Notes: a model not told the origin generated them from the sequence alone. DNA of 64,000 nucleotides from Aquirufa ecclesiirivi (GCF_011250515.1 NZ_JAANOP010000001.1:702417-766416), one strand, 5' to 3'. Numbered from the stretch's first letter, positions 37,262 through 47,840 are shown. Translations and numbers: made by a program.

Positions 37262-38176
37262 ATGGTTTTTCATATGGAATCTCCTCACAAATCTGGATTT
37301 ATAAGTATCATTGGTAAGCCGAATGTCGGTAAAAGTACCCTAATGAATGCATTAGTAGGTGAGCGATTGTCTATTGTTAGTTCTAAGGCTCAAACTACCC
37401 GTCATCGGATTTTAGGTATGTTGAATGGGGAATTTGAAGGGACACCTTATCAAATCGTATATTCAGATACGCCTGGAGTTTTAATGCCTAAGTATGAATT
37501 GCATAAATCGATGATGCAATTTGTGAAAAGTTCTTTGGAGGATGCAGATGTAGTTTTATATGTGACAGATGTATTTGATGAATATGAAGATTTAGAATTT
37601 TTGACTAATTGGAAGGATCATACCGATACCCCCATTTTAGTTTTATTAAATAAAATTGATTTAGTCGGAACTGAAAAGCTTCAGGAACGGTTGGATTATT
37701 GGCGACAAATTTTTCCTGATAAGCCTATTTTGCCAATTTCTGCGCTGGAAGCGGTGCATTTAGATCAAATTTTTGAACATATTGTTGCCAAGTTACCAGT
37801 ACATCCTCCGTTTTTTGATCCAGAGGAATTAACAGATAAACCTGAAAAGTTTTTTGCCTCGGAAATTATCCGTGAAAAAATATTCATGAATTACAAGAAG
37901 GAGATTCCTTATTCTTGTGAAGTGGTAGTTACATCGTTTAAAGATGAGCCTACTATTTTACGAATCGCCACAGAAATTTATGTTGAACGCGTCTCACAGC
38001 GGGCCATTTTAATTGGGCATAAGGGAGAAAGTATCAAAAAAGTGGGTATTGAAGCCCGCCAAGATTTGGAGAAATTTTTTGGTAAAAAAGTATTTTTAGA
38101 GCAATTTATCAAAGTGGAGCCAGACTGGCGTGCAAAGGCTGATAAATTGCGTTCATTCGGGTATTCGCTCGATTAA
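37262..38176 (+). CDS. era: GTPase Era
   Basis: A 304-residue GTPase that assists 16S rRNA maturation and 30S assembly. G1 is GKPNVGKSTLMNAL, G3 is DTPGV and G4 is NKID. The C-terminal KH domain contains ILIGHKGESIKKVGIEARQDLEKFFGKKVFLE. A -7-like TATCTTTG lies at 37223. The second in-frame ATG (37274, MESPHKSG) could also be the start. der begins 10 bp after its stop. Confidence 0.96.
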   Translation: MVFHMESPHKSGFISIIGKPNVGKSTLMNALVGERLSIVSSKAQTTRHRILGMLNGEFEGTPYQIVYSDTPGVLMPKYELHKSMMQFVKSSLEDADVVLYVTDVFDEYEDLEFLTNWKDHTDTPILVLLNKIDLVGTEKLQERLDYWRQIFPDKPILPISALEAVHLDQIFEHIVAKLPVHPPFFDPEELTDKPEKFFASEIIREKIFMNYKKEIPYSCEVVVTSFKDEPTILRIATEIYVERVSQRAILIGHKGESIKKVGIEARQDLEKFFGKKVFLEQFIKVEPDWRAKADKLRSFGYSLD

Positions 38177-38186
38177 TTTTTATAAC

Positions 38187-39509
38187 ATGTCAAATATAGT
38201 AGCAATTGTTGGGCGTCCCAATGTAGGAAAGTCGACCTTATTCAATCGATTGATTGAGCAAAAAAAGGCCATCATGGATAACGTATCTGGGGTTACTCGG
38301 GATCGCCATTATGGTTATGGTCAGTGGACGGGAAAGTTTTTTACCGTGATAGATACTGGTGGTTATGTGCATGGTTCAGATGATATGTTTGAAGGGGCCA
38401 TTCGAGAGCAAGTTGAAATGGCCATGGAAGAGGCAGATGTGCTTCTATTCGTAGTCGACTGTCAAGTAGGCTTAACCGATTTAGATAAAGATTTTGCCAA
38501 AGTGTTGCGTAAATCAAAAAAGCCTGTAATTATTGTAGCCAACAAAGCGGATACACATGATAAAGCATTTGTCGCAGCAGAATTTTATGAGTTAGGTCTA
38601 GGAGATCCTTATGCCATTGCAGCGGAAAGTGGTAGTGGTACTGGGGATATGTTGGATTTAATGGTTTCTCATTTCAAAGAAGAAGGTGTAGAAAATCCTG
38701 AAGCGGGTGTTCCTCGTGTTGCCATCCTAGGTAGACCCAATGTTGGGAAATCATCATTTTTAAATGCATTACTGGGTCGTGAGCGTTCTATCGTTACCGA
38801 TTTAGCTGGTACTACGCGTGATGCCATTCAAAATCGTTATACGCTGTATGGTAAGGATTTTATCATTACGGATACAGCGGGTATTCGTAGAAAAGCGAAG
38901 ATTGATGATAATATCGAATATTATTCCGTGTTACGTTCCATCAAGGCCATGGAAGAATGTGACTTAGCCATTATTTTAGTTGATGCCACCACCATTGATT
39001 TCAATACAGGACTAGAAGCTCAGGACATGAACATTATTAGTATGGCTGATAAAGCTAAGAAAGGTATTGTTTTGATGGTCAATAAGTGGGATTTAGTAGC
39101 TAAGGATACCAATACAGCTATCAAGCTGGAGAATGCAATTAAAGAGCGTTTAGCGCCAATTAATTATATGCCGATTTTATTCACCTCTGTGATGGAAAAG
39201 AAGCGAATATTTCAGGTAGTTGAAAAAATGTTGGAAGTTTTTGAGAATCGTTCTCAGAAGATTGCAACTTCAAAATTGAACGATGTAATGTTGGATGTTA
39301 TCAATAGTTATCCTCCTCCAGCTTGGAAAGGTAAATACATTAAGATTAAGTATTGTACGCAAGTTTCAACACCTTATCCTACTTTCATCTTTTTCTGTAA
39401 TTTACCTCAATACATTAAAGAAAGTTATGAACGTTATTTGGAGAATCAAATGCGTAAGGCATTTAAACTAGAAGGTACTCCTATTTCTTTATTTTTCAGA
39501 AAGAAATAA
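38187..39509 (+). CDS. der: GTPase Der (EngA)
   Basis: A 440-residue protein with two tandem GTPase domains, each with its own P-loop (GRPNVGKSTLFNRL and GRPNVGKSSFLNALL), and a C-terminal KH-like domain (PPAWKGKYIKIKYCTQVSTPYPTFIFF). It is needed for 50S maturation. The ATG at 38187 gives the conserved MSNIVAIVGRPNVGKST start. Its last 21 bp overlap the convergent YCF48-type gene. Confidence 0.97.
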   Translation: MSNIVAIVGRPNVGKSTLFNRLIEQKKAIMDNVSGVTRDRHYGYGQWTGKFFTVIDTGGYVHGSDDMFEGAIREQVEMAMEEADVLLFVVDCQVGLTDLDKDFAKVLRKSKKPVIIVANKADTHDKAFVAAEFYELGLGDPYAIAAESGSGTGDMLDLMVSHFKEEGVENPEAGVPRVAILGRPNVGKSSFLNALLGRERSIVTDLAGTTRDAIQNRYTLYGKDFIITDTAGIRRKAKIDDNIEYYSVLRSIKAMEECDLAIILVDATTIDFNTGLEAQDMNIISMADKAKKGIVLMVNKWDLVAKDTNTAIKLENAIKERLAPINYMPILFTSVMEKKRIFQVVEKMLEVFENRSQKIATSKLNDVMLDVINSYPPPAWKGKYIKIKYCTQVSTPYPTFIFFCNLPQYIKESYERYLENQMRKAFKLEGTPISLFFRKK

Positions 39510-40538
39510 TTGGTCCAAATAAGTTAAGGACATTTTCGCTAAAGTGCCTTTTGAGCCTACAGCAAATAAGTGTTTTTTATGTAATAGCATATTGTGAAAG
39601 TGGGTTTCGCCAAGCGAAATCCACTTTTTGGTTTTAGGGTTATAAGCAGCACTTTGAGATGGTCCCACTACTATCCAATATTTGCCGGTCCAAAGGACCT
39701 TTTCCATATAGAAATTTGGGGTATTGCTTATTTTATTCCATGATTTTCCAGCATCCTTACTTTCCAGTATGCCTATGTTATTTTCATTCAATCGGAGGTA
39801 ATTTCCACCCACAACCCAATAATTAGTTTTGTTTCTCGCACTTATAGAAAAGAAGCCACTACTACTATCAGCTGGAATACTTTGGTGCATGACCTGAAAC
39901 TTTGTAACTGTCTCATCTTGACTTTGAAGGATTCTAGCTTGGGCAGATCCACCTGTCACTAAGTTTAATTTTCCATTGATCCAAAGTAATGATGAACCAC
40001 TAGCCGCAAATGCCGCTTCTCTTGGTAATAAAGCTGGAAAGGATGATATCTTGATTTCTTCTACTTTTTCTCCTCCATTTTTGATTAAAAACAAAGGGAA
40101 TTGACCATTCATTGGGTCGGATAGCATGATTCCTTCTTGTTTTTTTTGATTCCATGCAATAGCATCAAAGAAAAAAGGCCCCAATTTTTTTTCAAACATG
40201 ATGGACCAGGATTGTCCATGGTCTTTACTAAAATATAATTTTGCAGCGCCTTTATCCGCAGGCCCAGCACTCATCAATATAATTTTCTGCTTATCTATGA
40301 CTGCCAAATCTCTAAAATCTAGTTTTTCAGCGCCAGGTACTTGTTGCTCCTGCCAGCTTGCTCCTCCGTCATTTGAGTGAACGACCATTCCTTGTGTTCC
40401 CCCAATCCAAATTTGATTTTTATGACTTCTGATTGCTCGGAAAGAGGCTTGAGTCTTTAATGGAATGTTAATCCATTGAGCATAGGATGCAAGATTAACA
40501 AACAAGCTTAAAACAAGAAGGAATGAGTGTATTTTCAT
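39489..40538 (-). CDS. Secreted YCF48/BNR-type beta-propeller protein
   Basis: A 349-residue protein with a Sec signal peptide (residues 1-20, ending YAQ). Repeats such as GMVVHSNDGGASWQEQ, LYFSKDHGQSWSIMF and GILESKDAGKSWNKI are BNR/Asp-box blades of the YCF48-like propeller. Plant and cyanobacterial relatives assist photosystem II assembly; the bacterial secreted forms have no defined role. It follows the T9SS cargo gene, from which a terminator separates it. Confidence 0.82.
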   Translation of the reverse strand: MKIHSFLLVLSLFVNLASYAQWINIPLKTQASFRAIRSHKNQIWIGGTQGMVVHSNDGGASWQEQQVPGAEKLDFRDLAVIDKQKIILMSAGPADKGAAKLYFSKDHGQSWSIMFEKKLGPFFFDAIAWNQKKQEGIMLSDPMNGQFPLFLIKNGGEKVEEIKISSFPALLPREAAFAASGSSLLWINGKLNLVTGGSAQARILQSQDETVTKFQVMHQSIPADSSSGFFSISARNKTNYWVVGGNYLRLNENNIGILESKDAGKSWNKISNTPNFYMEKVLWTGKYWIVVGPSQSAAYNPKTKKWISLGETHFHNMLLHKKHLFAVGSKGTLAKMSLTYLDQLFLSEK

Positions 40539-40543
40539 GGCAT

Positions 40544-40572
40544 AAAAAAAGCCTCTCGAGTAAACGAGAGGC
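40544..40572 (-). terminator. Terminator of the T9SS cargo gene
   Basis: A perfect 8-bp stem GCCTCTCG/CGAGAGGC with a 6-nt loop, followed on the minus strand by seven T residues, 20 bp after the cargo stop codon. Confidence 0.9.
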
Positions 40573-40592
40573 TTCTAATAAAGTTCAAAATC

Positions 40593-43070
40593 TTATTTAC
40601 TTACAATGATTTTACCAGTGTAAGATTTGCTGTTGTCAGCAGTGATAGTTACTATGTAAATACCGTTTCCTAATCCTGGTAATTTTAGAATGTTAGTTGG
40701 CTCAGGGTTTGTCGCATTTAATGCTGGAATTTTACCTGAGTAAACAGGACGACCAACCATGTCATACAAAGTAACAATTGCATTTGTCCAATCATCTAAG
40801 ATTTGAATGTTAACACCATCAACATCTGGCTTAGTTACTGGATTAGGGAAGATTGCAACTCCATTAAATTCAGGATCTAATGTATAAGCATATTTAGTGA
40901 AATCTGTATAGCAAGTTAATGGGAAACCATCGATGGCATACAAATACTTTCTTCTCACACTGTAATCACCGTTGGTTTTTACCTTAGTGATGTAGCTTTT
41001 CGAAGGAAGAGCTGCAGTTCCGAATTTCCACTCATAATCACTAGCTGTTCCACCTGTAACGGTCGCTGGGAAGTTTAATGCTTTTAAGGTATAAACTCCT
41101 TCTTTCAGGATTCTAGCATCTGTAGCTACAGGATTCTGTTGTACACTTACTTTAATCTTGTTAGAAGCAGGTGATATACAACCGTAAATATCTGTTGCTC
41201 TAGTGTAGTATGTATCAGAAGTTTTAATACCTTCAAATACTTTCAATGTAGAAAGAGAAGCATTAGCATTACCATACCAATTCACAATGCTGTTCGATGT
41301 CGAAGCAGTTAAAGTTACCGCATTGAATGCGCTATAATCATCTTCTTTTCTAGCACAGAATGTCGTTGCGCCACCAGCTGTAATCGTTGGTGCTGCAGGA
41401 AGAGCTAAAACTTTAACTTCAACTGGTGCAGATGATTCTGAATAACATCCGTTTACATTGATAGTTTTTACAGTGTAGAATCCTACTTTATTGTAATCAA
41501 TCAGGCTAGAAGTTAATGCGTTGCTCCATTCCCATTTAGTGGCTTCACCATTAGGTAAAGATGATGCTTGAAGCTGACCCGCAATTGGCGTTCCTTCGCA
41601 AAAACCAACGGTAGAGGCTGTTACCAATGAACCATTTGCTGGTTTTAATGCAGTGATCGTAGGAGTAACAGGCTTGTCGTAGTTCTTCACCGTAACTTCA
41701 TCAGAAGCAGGAGATGGACAGTTGTAATTAGATACATAGTCCACTTTCACTTTCGCGTTTTGTTTGAAAATGATGCTTGATAAGCTACCTAAAGCAGCTG
41801 TTTCAACACCATCAACATACCAACGGAATTTCGATGGCTTAGTTGGAGTCTTATTAGCACCCCATAAATACCCTTCGTTACGTACTAAAGAAGCAGAATC
41901 AACTTTCAAGGCAGTAGAACCTTCGATGCAATAGCCTAAATTTCCTGTGATAGGACCTGGCTTAGGTAATTCCACATAAGTGATACGAACTTGATTGGAT
42001 TCTTTCGAACCGCATACACCTGCTCTGTCAGTCATTTTTACGTAATACAAAACAGATTTCTTCTCAGCAATGGCAGTTAATACACCAGTTGATTGACCCG
42101 TTGCATTGAAACGATCTGCACCATAGTTGTCAGAAGGTTTATATTCGTCTTTTCCAAACCATTGGAACTCAAAATATTGATTGTACTGACTGAAATTTAA
42201 GGTGTTGTTTCTTTCAGGATTGGTGTATATACCTAAGTCTACCAAGGTTCCTTGACAAACTTCTTTCGTTTCATTGTCTGGTAAAACACTTTTTACACTG
42301 TTTACAAATACGGTTGGAACTGCATATCCTTTTCTGACATCATATCCTGCAGCTCTTGAGTACTCTTTCTTCGGTACATTGGTACTTGTAGATAAAGCGG
42401 CAGTATTATCAGAGTAGTTAATAATACAACTAACGCTATACCTGCCAGTGATATAATCCGTTCCAGAAATTTTAATGGCATCCCAATTGGCAATTTCAAC
42501 CGTTTTGTTACCTACTGGCAAATACCATAATGTTCCATCTGGGCAACCAGTAGCCTTCAAAGAAATAGAGCCCGAATTAGGGTCATTGATGTCACCGCAA
42601 ACAATACTTCCATCCAACATTGAAACTGCTGGAGCATAATTAGCATCTGCGACTACAATAGTAACTTTAGAAGCCATTGTCCCAGGTGCTATTGTACTAC
42701 CTCCTGGAGTTGTAACACATTTCAACTCATATACATACGGAGGAATATTTCCACCAGGTTTACTGTCTAAAGTTAAAGCTAAAGCAGTTACATTATTATC
42801 TGCAACACCATTGCCAGCATATGCAACATCCCAATCAGCCGTCATGGGATAATATGTTATACCACCTCCATTAGGTTCATTTTTATAGAAACCCCAATCG
42901 AAATATGAACCAGCAGGACAGCCTGATGCAACAAGAGCTTTAGCCTCACCATTTTTCACTAATGTAGTATGGTTACCAAATTTACCATTGATAAGTTGAG
43001 CCGAGGCGGAATAAGCCACTAATAATATAATAATGGCGGATAAATTGAATTTGAAGAATTTGTTCATCAT
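40593..43070 (-). CDS. T9SS-exported surface protein with type A sorting domain
   Basis: An 825-residue secreted protein. The signal peptide is MNKFFKFNLSAIIILLVAYSASAQ. The body is a series of Ig/PKD-like beta domains with paired cysteines (for example VCGDINDPNS, FCEGTPIAG, FCARKEDD). The last 85 residues (VAIFPNPVTKPDVDGVNIQI...LYDMVGRPVYSG...GNGIYIVTITADNSKSYTGKIIVSK) form a type A sorting domain, which PorU, encoded in this window, would remove. Its ligand is unknown; an adhesin role is inferred. Confidence 0.85.
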   Translation of the reverse strand: MMNKFFKFNLSAIIILLVAYSASAQLINGKFGNHTTLVKNGEAKALVASGCPAGSYFDWGFYKNEPNGGGITYYPMTADWDVAYAGNGVADNNVTALALTLDSKPGGNIPPYVYELKCVTTPGGSTIAPGTMASKVTIVVADANYAPAVSMLDGSIVCGDINDPNSGSISLKATGCPDGTLWYLPVGNKTVEIANWDAIKISGTDYITGRYSVSCIINYSDNTAALSTSTNVPKKEYSRAAGYDVRKGYAVPTVFVNSVKSVLPDNETKEVCQGTLVDLGIYTNPERNNTLNFSQYNQYFEFQWFGKDEYKPSDNYGADRFNATGQSTGVLTAIAEKKSVLYYVKMTDRAGVCGSKESNQVRITYVELPKPGPITGNLGYCIEGSTALKVDSASLVRNEGYLWGANKTPTKPSKFRWYVDGVETAALGSLSSIIFKQNAKVKVDYVSNYNCPSPASDEVTVKNYDKPVTPTITALKPANGSLVTASTVGFCEGTPIAGQLQASSLPNGEATKWEWSNALTSSLIDYNKVGFYTVKTINVNGCYSESSAPVEVKVLALPAAPTITAGGATTFCARKEDDYSAFNAVTLTASTSNSIVNWYGNANASLSTLKVFEGIKTSDTYYTRATDIYGCISPASNKIKVSVQQNPVATDARILKEGVYTLKALNFPATVTGGTASDYEWKFGTAALPSKSYITKVKTNGDYSVRRKYLYAIDGFPLTCYTDFTKYAYTLDPEFNGVAIFPNPVTKPDVDGVNIQILDDWTNAIVTLYDMVGRPVYSGKIPALNATNPEPTNILKLPGLGNGIYIVTITADNSKSYTGKIIVSK

Positions 43071-43251
43071 GTTAAGAACGAGTTTGAGTAGATTAATTAA
43101 ACAATAAAGCTACCTATTGAATTAGGCACTAAATTAATTAAAAATATCTAATGTAGGGCAAGAAATTTATTAAATGGCACATAAAACAGCAATTAAATTT
43201 CAAAAGCAGAATATTCTATCAGCTTTCTGTTCGCATAGCTTAAATATTGCG

Positions 43252-43259
43252 TATTTTTG
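43252..43259 (+). promoter_or_regulatory. -7 element upstream of glnS
   Basis: TATTTTTG is an exact TAnnTTTG match 59 bp before glnS; the -33 box is not clear. The rest of 43071-43318 shows no gene. Confidence 0.4.
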
Positions 43260-43318
43260 AAATTGAATTAATCATTTTCGACCCTAAAAACGACAGAATT
43301 GTCAACAACGTATATTGA

Positions 43319-44986
43319 ATGGAAGAATTAAAACCAAAATCCCTTAATTTTTTAGAAGAAATCGTTCAGGCCGATTTGGCAGCTGGAAAATACCCTCAAG
43401 GAATTTTCACTCGATTCCCTCCTGAACCTAATGGATACCTACACATTGGTCATGCCAAATCCATTTGCCTAAATTTTGGTTTAGCTCAGGAATTTGGAGG
43501 AAAGACTAATTTGCGTTTTGACGATACCAATCCTATCACAGAAGAAACAGAATATGTAGAATCCATCAAGAAAGATGTGGCGTGGTTGGGTTTTAGTTGG
43601 GCCAATGAATTATATACTTCCGACTATTTTGAAACATTATACCAATATGCGGTTCAATTGATTGAAAAATCATTAGCCTATGTTGATGATTCTTCCGCTG
43701 AGGAAATTGCTTCTCAAAAAGGTACTCCTACTACCCCAGGGGTTCCAAGTCCTTATCGACATCGATCGGTAGAGGAGAATTTAGATTTATTCCAGCGGAT
43801 GCGTGCCGGAGAATTTCCAGACGGGGCCAAGGTGTTGCGTGCCAAAATAGATATGTCACATCCGAATATGCACATGCGTGATCCATTCATGTACCGTATT
43901 CGTCATGTGGAACATCACCGTACAGGAAATGCTTGGTGCATTTATCCTATGTATGATTTTGCGCATGGGCAATCCGATTCCATGGAAGGCATCACACATT
44001 CCATTTGTACCTTGGAATTTGATGTTCACCGTCCCTTATATGATTGGTTTATAGAAAAATTAGAGATTTTCCCTACCCATCAATACGAATTTGCTCGTTT
44101 AAATTTGTCGCATACTGTAATGAGTAAGCGTAAGTTGTTGCAATTGGTTAATGAAAAAATTGTGCAAGGTTGGGATGACCCACGAATGCCAACAATATCT
44201 GCTTTACGCAGAAGGGGTTTTACACCCGCATCCATACAAAATTTCTGTGATCGAATTGGTGTTGCCAAACGGGATAACCTAATTGATATTAGTTTGTTGG
44301 AATTTTGTATCCGTGAAGATTTAAATAAATCTGCGAATCGTTATATGGCTGTTTTAGATCCGGTGAAATTGGTCATTACCAACTATCCAGAAGGTAAAAC
44401 GGAAGATTTGTTGATTGAAAATAACCCAGAAGACGAAAGTACTGGTAAAAGGTCCGTACCTTTTTCACGAGAATTGTTCATTGAAAGAGAAGATTTTATG
44501 GTAGATCCACCTAAAAAATTCTTTAGACTAGGTCCCGGACTTTCCGTTCGCTTGAAAGGAGCTTATATTATTCAATGCGAGAGCTTTGAATTGAATGAAG
44601 ATGGTTCTGTCAAAGAGATTCATGCTACTTATAATCCTGAAAGTAAATCGGGTCAAGATACTTCCGGAATCCAAGTGAAAGGAACAATTCATTGGGTTTC
44701 TATTCCTCATGCTGAAGTAGCTGAAGTACGTCTTTTTGATCGATTATTGATAGTTGAAGATGCTTCTGAATTAGGGGATGATTTTATGAAATTCATCAAT
44801 CCAGAATCAATCCAAGTGCTAGATAAAGTTTACGTTGAGCCTGCCTTGAAAGAAGCGCAAGTTGAAAAAGCAGTCCAATTTATGCGTAAAGGGTATTTTT
44901 GTCTAGATAAAGACACGAAAGATGGGCATTTGGTGTTTAACCGTACTGTGACTTTGAAAGATACTTGGGCCAAACAGCAAAAATAG
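43319..44986 (+). CDS. glnS: Glutaminyl-tRNA synthetase
   Basis: A 555-residue class I synthetase. The HIGH motif is in [15 protein letters not shown], the KMSKS-type motif in [15 protein letters not shown]. The catalytic core includes RFDDTNP and the C-terminal anticodon-binding beta barrels are present. It charges tRNA-Gln with glutamine directly. Length matches the E. coli enzyme. Confidence 0.96.
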   Translation: MEELKPKSLNFLEEIVQADLAAGKYPQGIFTRFPPEPNGYLHIGHAKSICLNFGLAQEFGGKTNLRFDDTNPITEETEYVESIKKDVAWLGFSWANELYTSDYFETLYQYAVQLIEKSLAYVDDSSAEEIASQKGTPTTPGVPSPYRHRSVEENLDLFQRMRAGEFPDGAKVLRAKIDMSHPNMHMRDPFMYRIRHVEHHRTGNAWCIYPMYDFAHGQSDSMEGITHSICTLEFDVHRPLYDWFIEKLEIFPTHQYEFARLNLSHTVMSKRKLLQLVNEKIVQGWDDPRMPTISALRRRGFTPASIQNFCDRIGVAKRDNLIDISLLEFCIREDLNKSANRYMAVLDPVKLVITNYPEGKTEDLLIENNPEDESTGKRSVPFSRELFIEREDFMVDPPKKFFRLGPGLSVRLKGAYIIQCESFELNEDGSVKEIHATYNPESKSGQDTSGIQVKGTIHWVSIPHAEVAEVRLFDRLLIVEDASELGDDFMKFINPESIQVLDKVYVEPALKEAQVEKAVQFMRKGYFCLDKDTKDGHLVFNRTVTLKDTWAKQQK

Positions 44987-45025
44987 AGATGAAGCGATAT
45001 TGCATCGCCTCTTCTCTATTTTTTT
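44981..45025. terminator. Terminator between convergent glnS and ftsY
   Basis: The outer arms AAATAGAGA/TCTCTATTT and inner arms GCGAT/ATCGC form one hairpin, followed by TTTTTTT on the plus strand. The glnS stop codon lies inside the first arm. Confidence 0.65.
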
Positions 45026-45993
45026 GCAAAAAGAGATTCAACAAAAGTACTTCGATTGAATACCTGTAGATCGGAAATTTTTTCTCCAACGCCAATGTAT
45101 TTGACAGGAATTTTGAACTGATCTGAGATTCCGATCACAACGCCTCCTTTAGCAGTACCATCTAATTTAGTGATGGCAAGGGCAGTAACTTCCGTCGCTT
45201 TAGTGAATTCTTGTGCCTGAATGAAGGCATTTTGTCCTGTAGAGCCATCTAGTACTAAAAGTACTTCGTGTGGAGCATCTGGGATGAATTTTTGAACGAC
45301 ACGTTTAATTTTAGTCAATTCTGTCATCAAATTCACTTTGGTATGTAATCTGCCTGCTGTATCAATGATCACAATGTCGGCATTCATTTCTACTCCTTTT
45401 TTAACAGCATCATAAGCTACCGAAGCGGGATCAGTATTCATGCCATGATCAATCACGGGAACCCCCACTCGTTCACCCCATAACTTTAATTGGTCCACAG
45501 CTGCCGCGCGAAAAGTATCTGCTGCACCTAGAACCACTTTTAAACCATTTTGGTGAAATTGAGAAGCTAATTTCCCTATGGTAGTTGTTTTACCTACACC
45601 ATTAACCCCCACCACCATGATGACATAGGGTTTTTGTTTAGGCTCAGCAAAGGCATGTTGTAAGTCGGCCGACTGGTTTTCTTCTAATAAAGCGGCAATT
45701 TCTTCTCTTAAAACTTGATCTAGTTCTTCAGTAGACACGAATTTGTCGCGCTCAACGCGGCGTTCGATTCGGTCAATGATTTTTAAAGTAGTAGGGACCC
45801 CGACATCCGAACTCAAAAGAATTTCTTCTAATTCATCCAATACATCTTCGTCCACTTTGGATTTGCCTAAAACGGCTCTACCCATTTTGGATAGAAATCC
45901 TTCCTTGGTTTTTTCCAGTCCTTTCTCCAAGGCCTCCAGCTCTTCCTGTTCTTGCGGTGCTGGTTTCTTTTTAAAAAAATCGAATAGTCCCAT
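45016..45993 (-). CDS. ftsY: Signal recognition particle receptor FtsY
   Basis: A 325-residue SRP GTPase with NG domains and a very short acidic N-terminus. Motifs are GVNGVGKTTTIGKLA (G1), DTFRAAAVDQL (G2), DTAGRLHT (G3), TKLDGTAKGG (G4) and GVGEKISDLQVF at the end. It docks ribosome-SRP complexes at the membrane. It lies downstream of DUF4295 and rpmG but a terminator intervenes (46034-46056). Confidence 0.97.
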   Translation of the reverse strand: MGLFDFFKKKPAPQEQEELEALEKGLEKTKEGFLSKMGRAVLGKSKVDEDVLDELEEILLSSDVGVPTTLKIIDRIERRVERDKFVSTEELDQVLREEIAALLEENQSADLQHAFAEPKQKPYVIMVVGVNGVGKTTTIGKLASQFHQNGLKVVLGAADTFRAAAVDQLKLWGERVGVPVIDHGMNTDPASVAYDAVKKGVEMNADIVIIDTAGRLHTKVNLMTELTKIKRVVQKFIPDAPHEVLLVLDGSTGQNAFIQAQEFTKATEVTALAITKLDGTAKGGVVIGISDQFKIPVKYIGVGEKISDLQVFNRSTFVESLFAKK

Positions 45994-46033
45994 GGCTTTG
46001 AATGAAAATAAAAACGAATGTACAAAAATAAAA

Positions 46034-46056
46034 AAAGTCCCTCACAAAGGGACTTT
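46034..46056 (-). terminator. Terminator between the DUF4295 gene and ftsY
   Basis: A perfect 9-bp stem AAAGTCCCT/AGGGACTTT with a 5-nt loop and seven T residues on the minus strand, 38 bp after the DUF4295 stop. Confidence 0.85.
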
Positions 46057-46093
46057 AATATCTAAGCGAAAAAAAGGTACCCCGCTTGAAAAA

Positions 46094-46246
46094 TTAGTTT
46101 TTCAATGCAGCATTTACCTCATCTTGAAGAATGATTTCTTCTTTGAAGGTATAAGCTCCTGTGTTTGGATTTTTAACCGCTTTAATGATTTTAGCGTATT
46201 TTACGCCTCCTTCTTTCTTTAACGTTGCAACTACTTTCTTAGCCAT
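46094..46246 (-). CDS. DUF4295 family small protein
   Basis: A 50-residue basic protein (MAKKVVATLKKEGGVKYAKI...VKNPNTGAYTFKEEIILQ...ALKN) that I found by translating the gap after rpmG. It matches the DUF4295 family, small Bacteroidota proteins encoded next to ribosomal genes and probably ribosome-associated. It starts 18 bp after the rpmG stop. Confidence 0.9.
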   Translation of the reverse strand: MAKKVVATLKKEGGVKYAKIIKAVKNPNTGAYTFKEEIILQDEVNAALKN

Positions 46247-46264
46247 ATTTCTTAAGTATTAAAA

Positions 46265-46447
46265 CTATTTGATCTCCTTATGAAGTGTAACTTTCTTCAA
46301 TACCGAATTATATTTTTTCAATTCGATACGAGCAGTCGTGTTTTTACGATTCTTAGTCGTGATGTAACGCGACATTCCTGGTAAACCAGATTCTTTGTGC
46401 TCAGTGCATTCTAGAATTACTTGAATGCGATTTCCTTTCTTTGCCAT
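46265..46447 (-). CDS. rpmG: Ribosomal protein bL33
   Basis: A 60-residue L33 starting [21 protein letters not shown] and ending VTLHKEIK. The open frame runs upstream to 46582, but the promoter at 46487-46517 and homology fix the start at 46447. Only one cysteine is visible, so this is a zinc-independent form. rpmB (L28), its common upstream neighbour in Bacteroidota, is not present. Confidence 0.96.
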   Translation of the reverse strand: MAKKGNRIQVILECTEHKESGLPGMSRYITTKNRKNTTARIELKKYNSVLKKVTLHKEIK

Positions 46448-46486
46448 AGTATTAAAATCTTTTTTCGCCTCATTTGAAACGGACTG

Positions 46487-46517
46487 CAAAGGTAGAAGAA
46501 ATATTTTTTTTCGCAAA
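46487..46517 (-). promoter_or_regulatory. rpmG promoter
   Basis: TTTG (46517-46514), a 19-bp spacer and TACCTTTG (46494-46487) on the minus strand; both elements are exact. Confidence 0.8.
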
Positions 46518-46622
46518 GTCTTTAAATAAAATATGTCGTAAAATTTTAAACATATTGATAAGTCGCCCTTAAATCCCTCCATTGGGCTTTTATTTACTGT
46601 CCTTTTTTCTCATTTTTGTTTT

Positions 46623-47837
46623 ATGAAGCCCCTTCAATATCAGTATCAAGCCGAGAATTTTGCCTTATCCGACCCAAATCGGTATTCGCTTGAAAATTTG
46701 AAATCTGAGGAGATGATTATTTCATTGGGGCCTCAGCATCCATCTACCCATGGAGTTTTGCGGTTGGAATTGATATCCGACGGTGAATTGGTCGTGGATG
46801 TGGTCCCTCATTTGGGGTATTTGCATCGTTGTTTTGAAAAACATGCTGAAGCTTTGCCCTATAACCAAATTATCCCTTACGTAGATCGCTTGGACTATAT
46901 GGCCTCCATGAATTCAGAGCATGCCTATGTCATGGCGATAGAAAAGATGCTGGATTTAGAAGGCAAATTACCTCCAAGAATAGAATACATCCGAGTCTTA
47001 GTGGCAGAGTTAAATCGAATCGCTTCTCATTTTGTGGCGGTTGGCACGTATGGGTTGGATATAGGCGCCTATACTCCATTTTTGTGGCTGATGCGGGATA
47101 GAGAACATATTCAACGTTTGTTGGAATGGTTATCTGGAGCACGAATGTTGTATAATTATGTATGGATAGGTGGTTTATTTTATGATTTACCTGTGGGTTT
47201 TGAGGAACGAGTAAAAGAGTTGGTACCCGTATTAAAAGCGACCATTCAAGAGGTAAAAAATTTAGTGGAGGAGAATAGTATTTTTATTAAACGAACGGCA
47301 AATATTGGTGTGTTGCCTTTGTCAACGGCTATTAATTACGGTTGTTCTGGTCCAGTATTGCGGGGCTCAGGATTACCCTTTGACCTTCGTCGAATCGATG
47401 CTTATTCGGTTTATCCAGATTTGGAATTTGATATACCCATAGGCCAAGGAGCCATGGGTCAGGTAGGAGATTGTTGGGATCGAAATCATGTTCGAATCAG
47501 AGAATGTGAAGAATCTATACGAATTATAGAACAATGTCTCCATCAATTAGTTGGAGATTGTAAAAGAACTAAAGACTTTCAGCCCCAGGCTATGGTTCCC
47601 AAGAAAATAAGACCAGCGGCTATGGACGTATACGTCCGAGCTGAAAATCCCAAAGGGGAATTAGGCTTTTTTGTTCGAGCTGATGGCAAATCAGATATAC
47701 CGAGTCGAGTGAAAGTACGAGCTTGCTCATTTCACCATTTATCGGTTTTGCCTACCTTGGCCAAAGGAACATATTTGGCTGATTTGGTGGCAATTATCGG
47801 ATCTTTGGATTTAGTCATGGGAGAAGTTGATCGATAA
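46623..47837 (+). CDS. nuoD: NADH-quinone oxidoreductase subunit D
   Basis: A 404-residue 49-kDa subunit of complex I that forms part of the quinone site. Seen are LGPQHPSTHGVLRLELISDGE with the conserved His pair, the EKHAEALPYNQ and YVDRLDYMASMNSEHAY segments, RDREHIQRLLEWLSGARM, and the C-terminal IGSLDLVMGEVDR. Length is normal and the protein is not fused to NuoC. No other nuo gene is adjacent: nuoKLMN is 37 kb away. A prenyl synthase gene follows after 3 bp. Confidence 0.96.
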   Translation: MKPLQYQYQAENFALSDPNRYSLENLKSEEMIISLGPQHPSTHGVLRLELISDGELVVDVVPHLGYLHRCFEKHAEALPYNQIIPYVDRLDYMASMNSEHAYVMAIEKMLDLEGKLPPRIEYIRVLVAELNRIASHFVAVGTYGLDIGAYTPFLWLMRDREHIQRLLEWLSGARMLYNYVWIGGLFYDLPVGFEERVKELVPVLKATIQEVKNLVEENSIFIKRTANIGVLPLSTAINYGCSGPVLRGSGLPFDLRRIDAYSVYPDLEFDIPIGQGAMGQVGDCWDRNHVRIRECEESIRIIEQCLHQLVGDCKRTKDFQPQAMVPKKIRPAAMDVYVRAENPKGELGFFVRADGKSDIPSRVKVRACSFHHLSVLPTLAKGTYLADLVAIIGSLDLVMGEVDR

Positions 47838-47840
47838 GTT

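Noticed and set aside
46448..46582. N-terminal extension of bL33 or a missing rpmB
   Set aside because: The stretch contains the rpmG promoter; no L28-like sequence can be translated in either strand.
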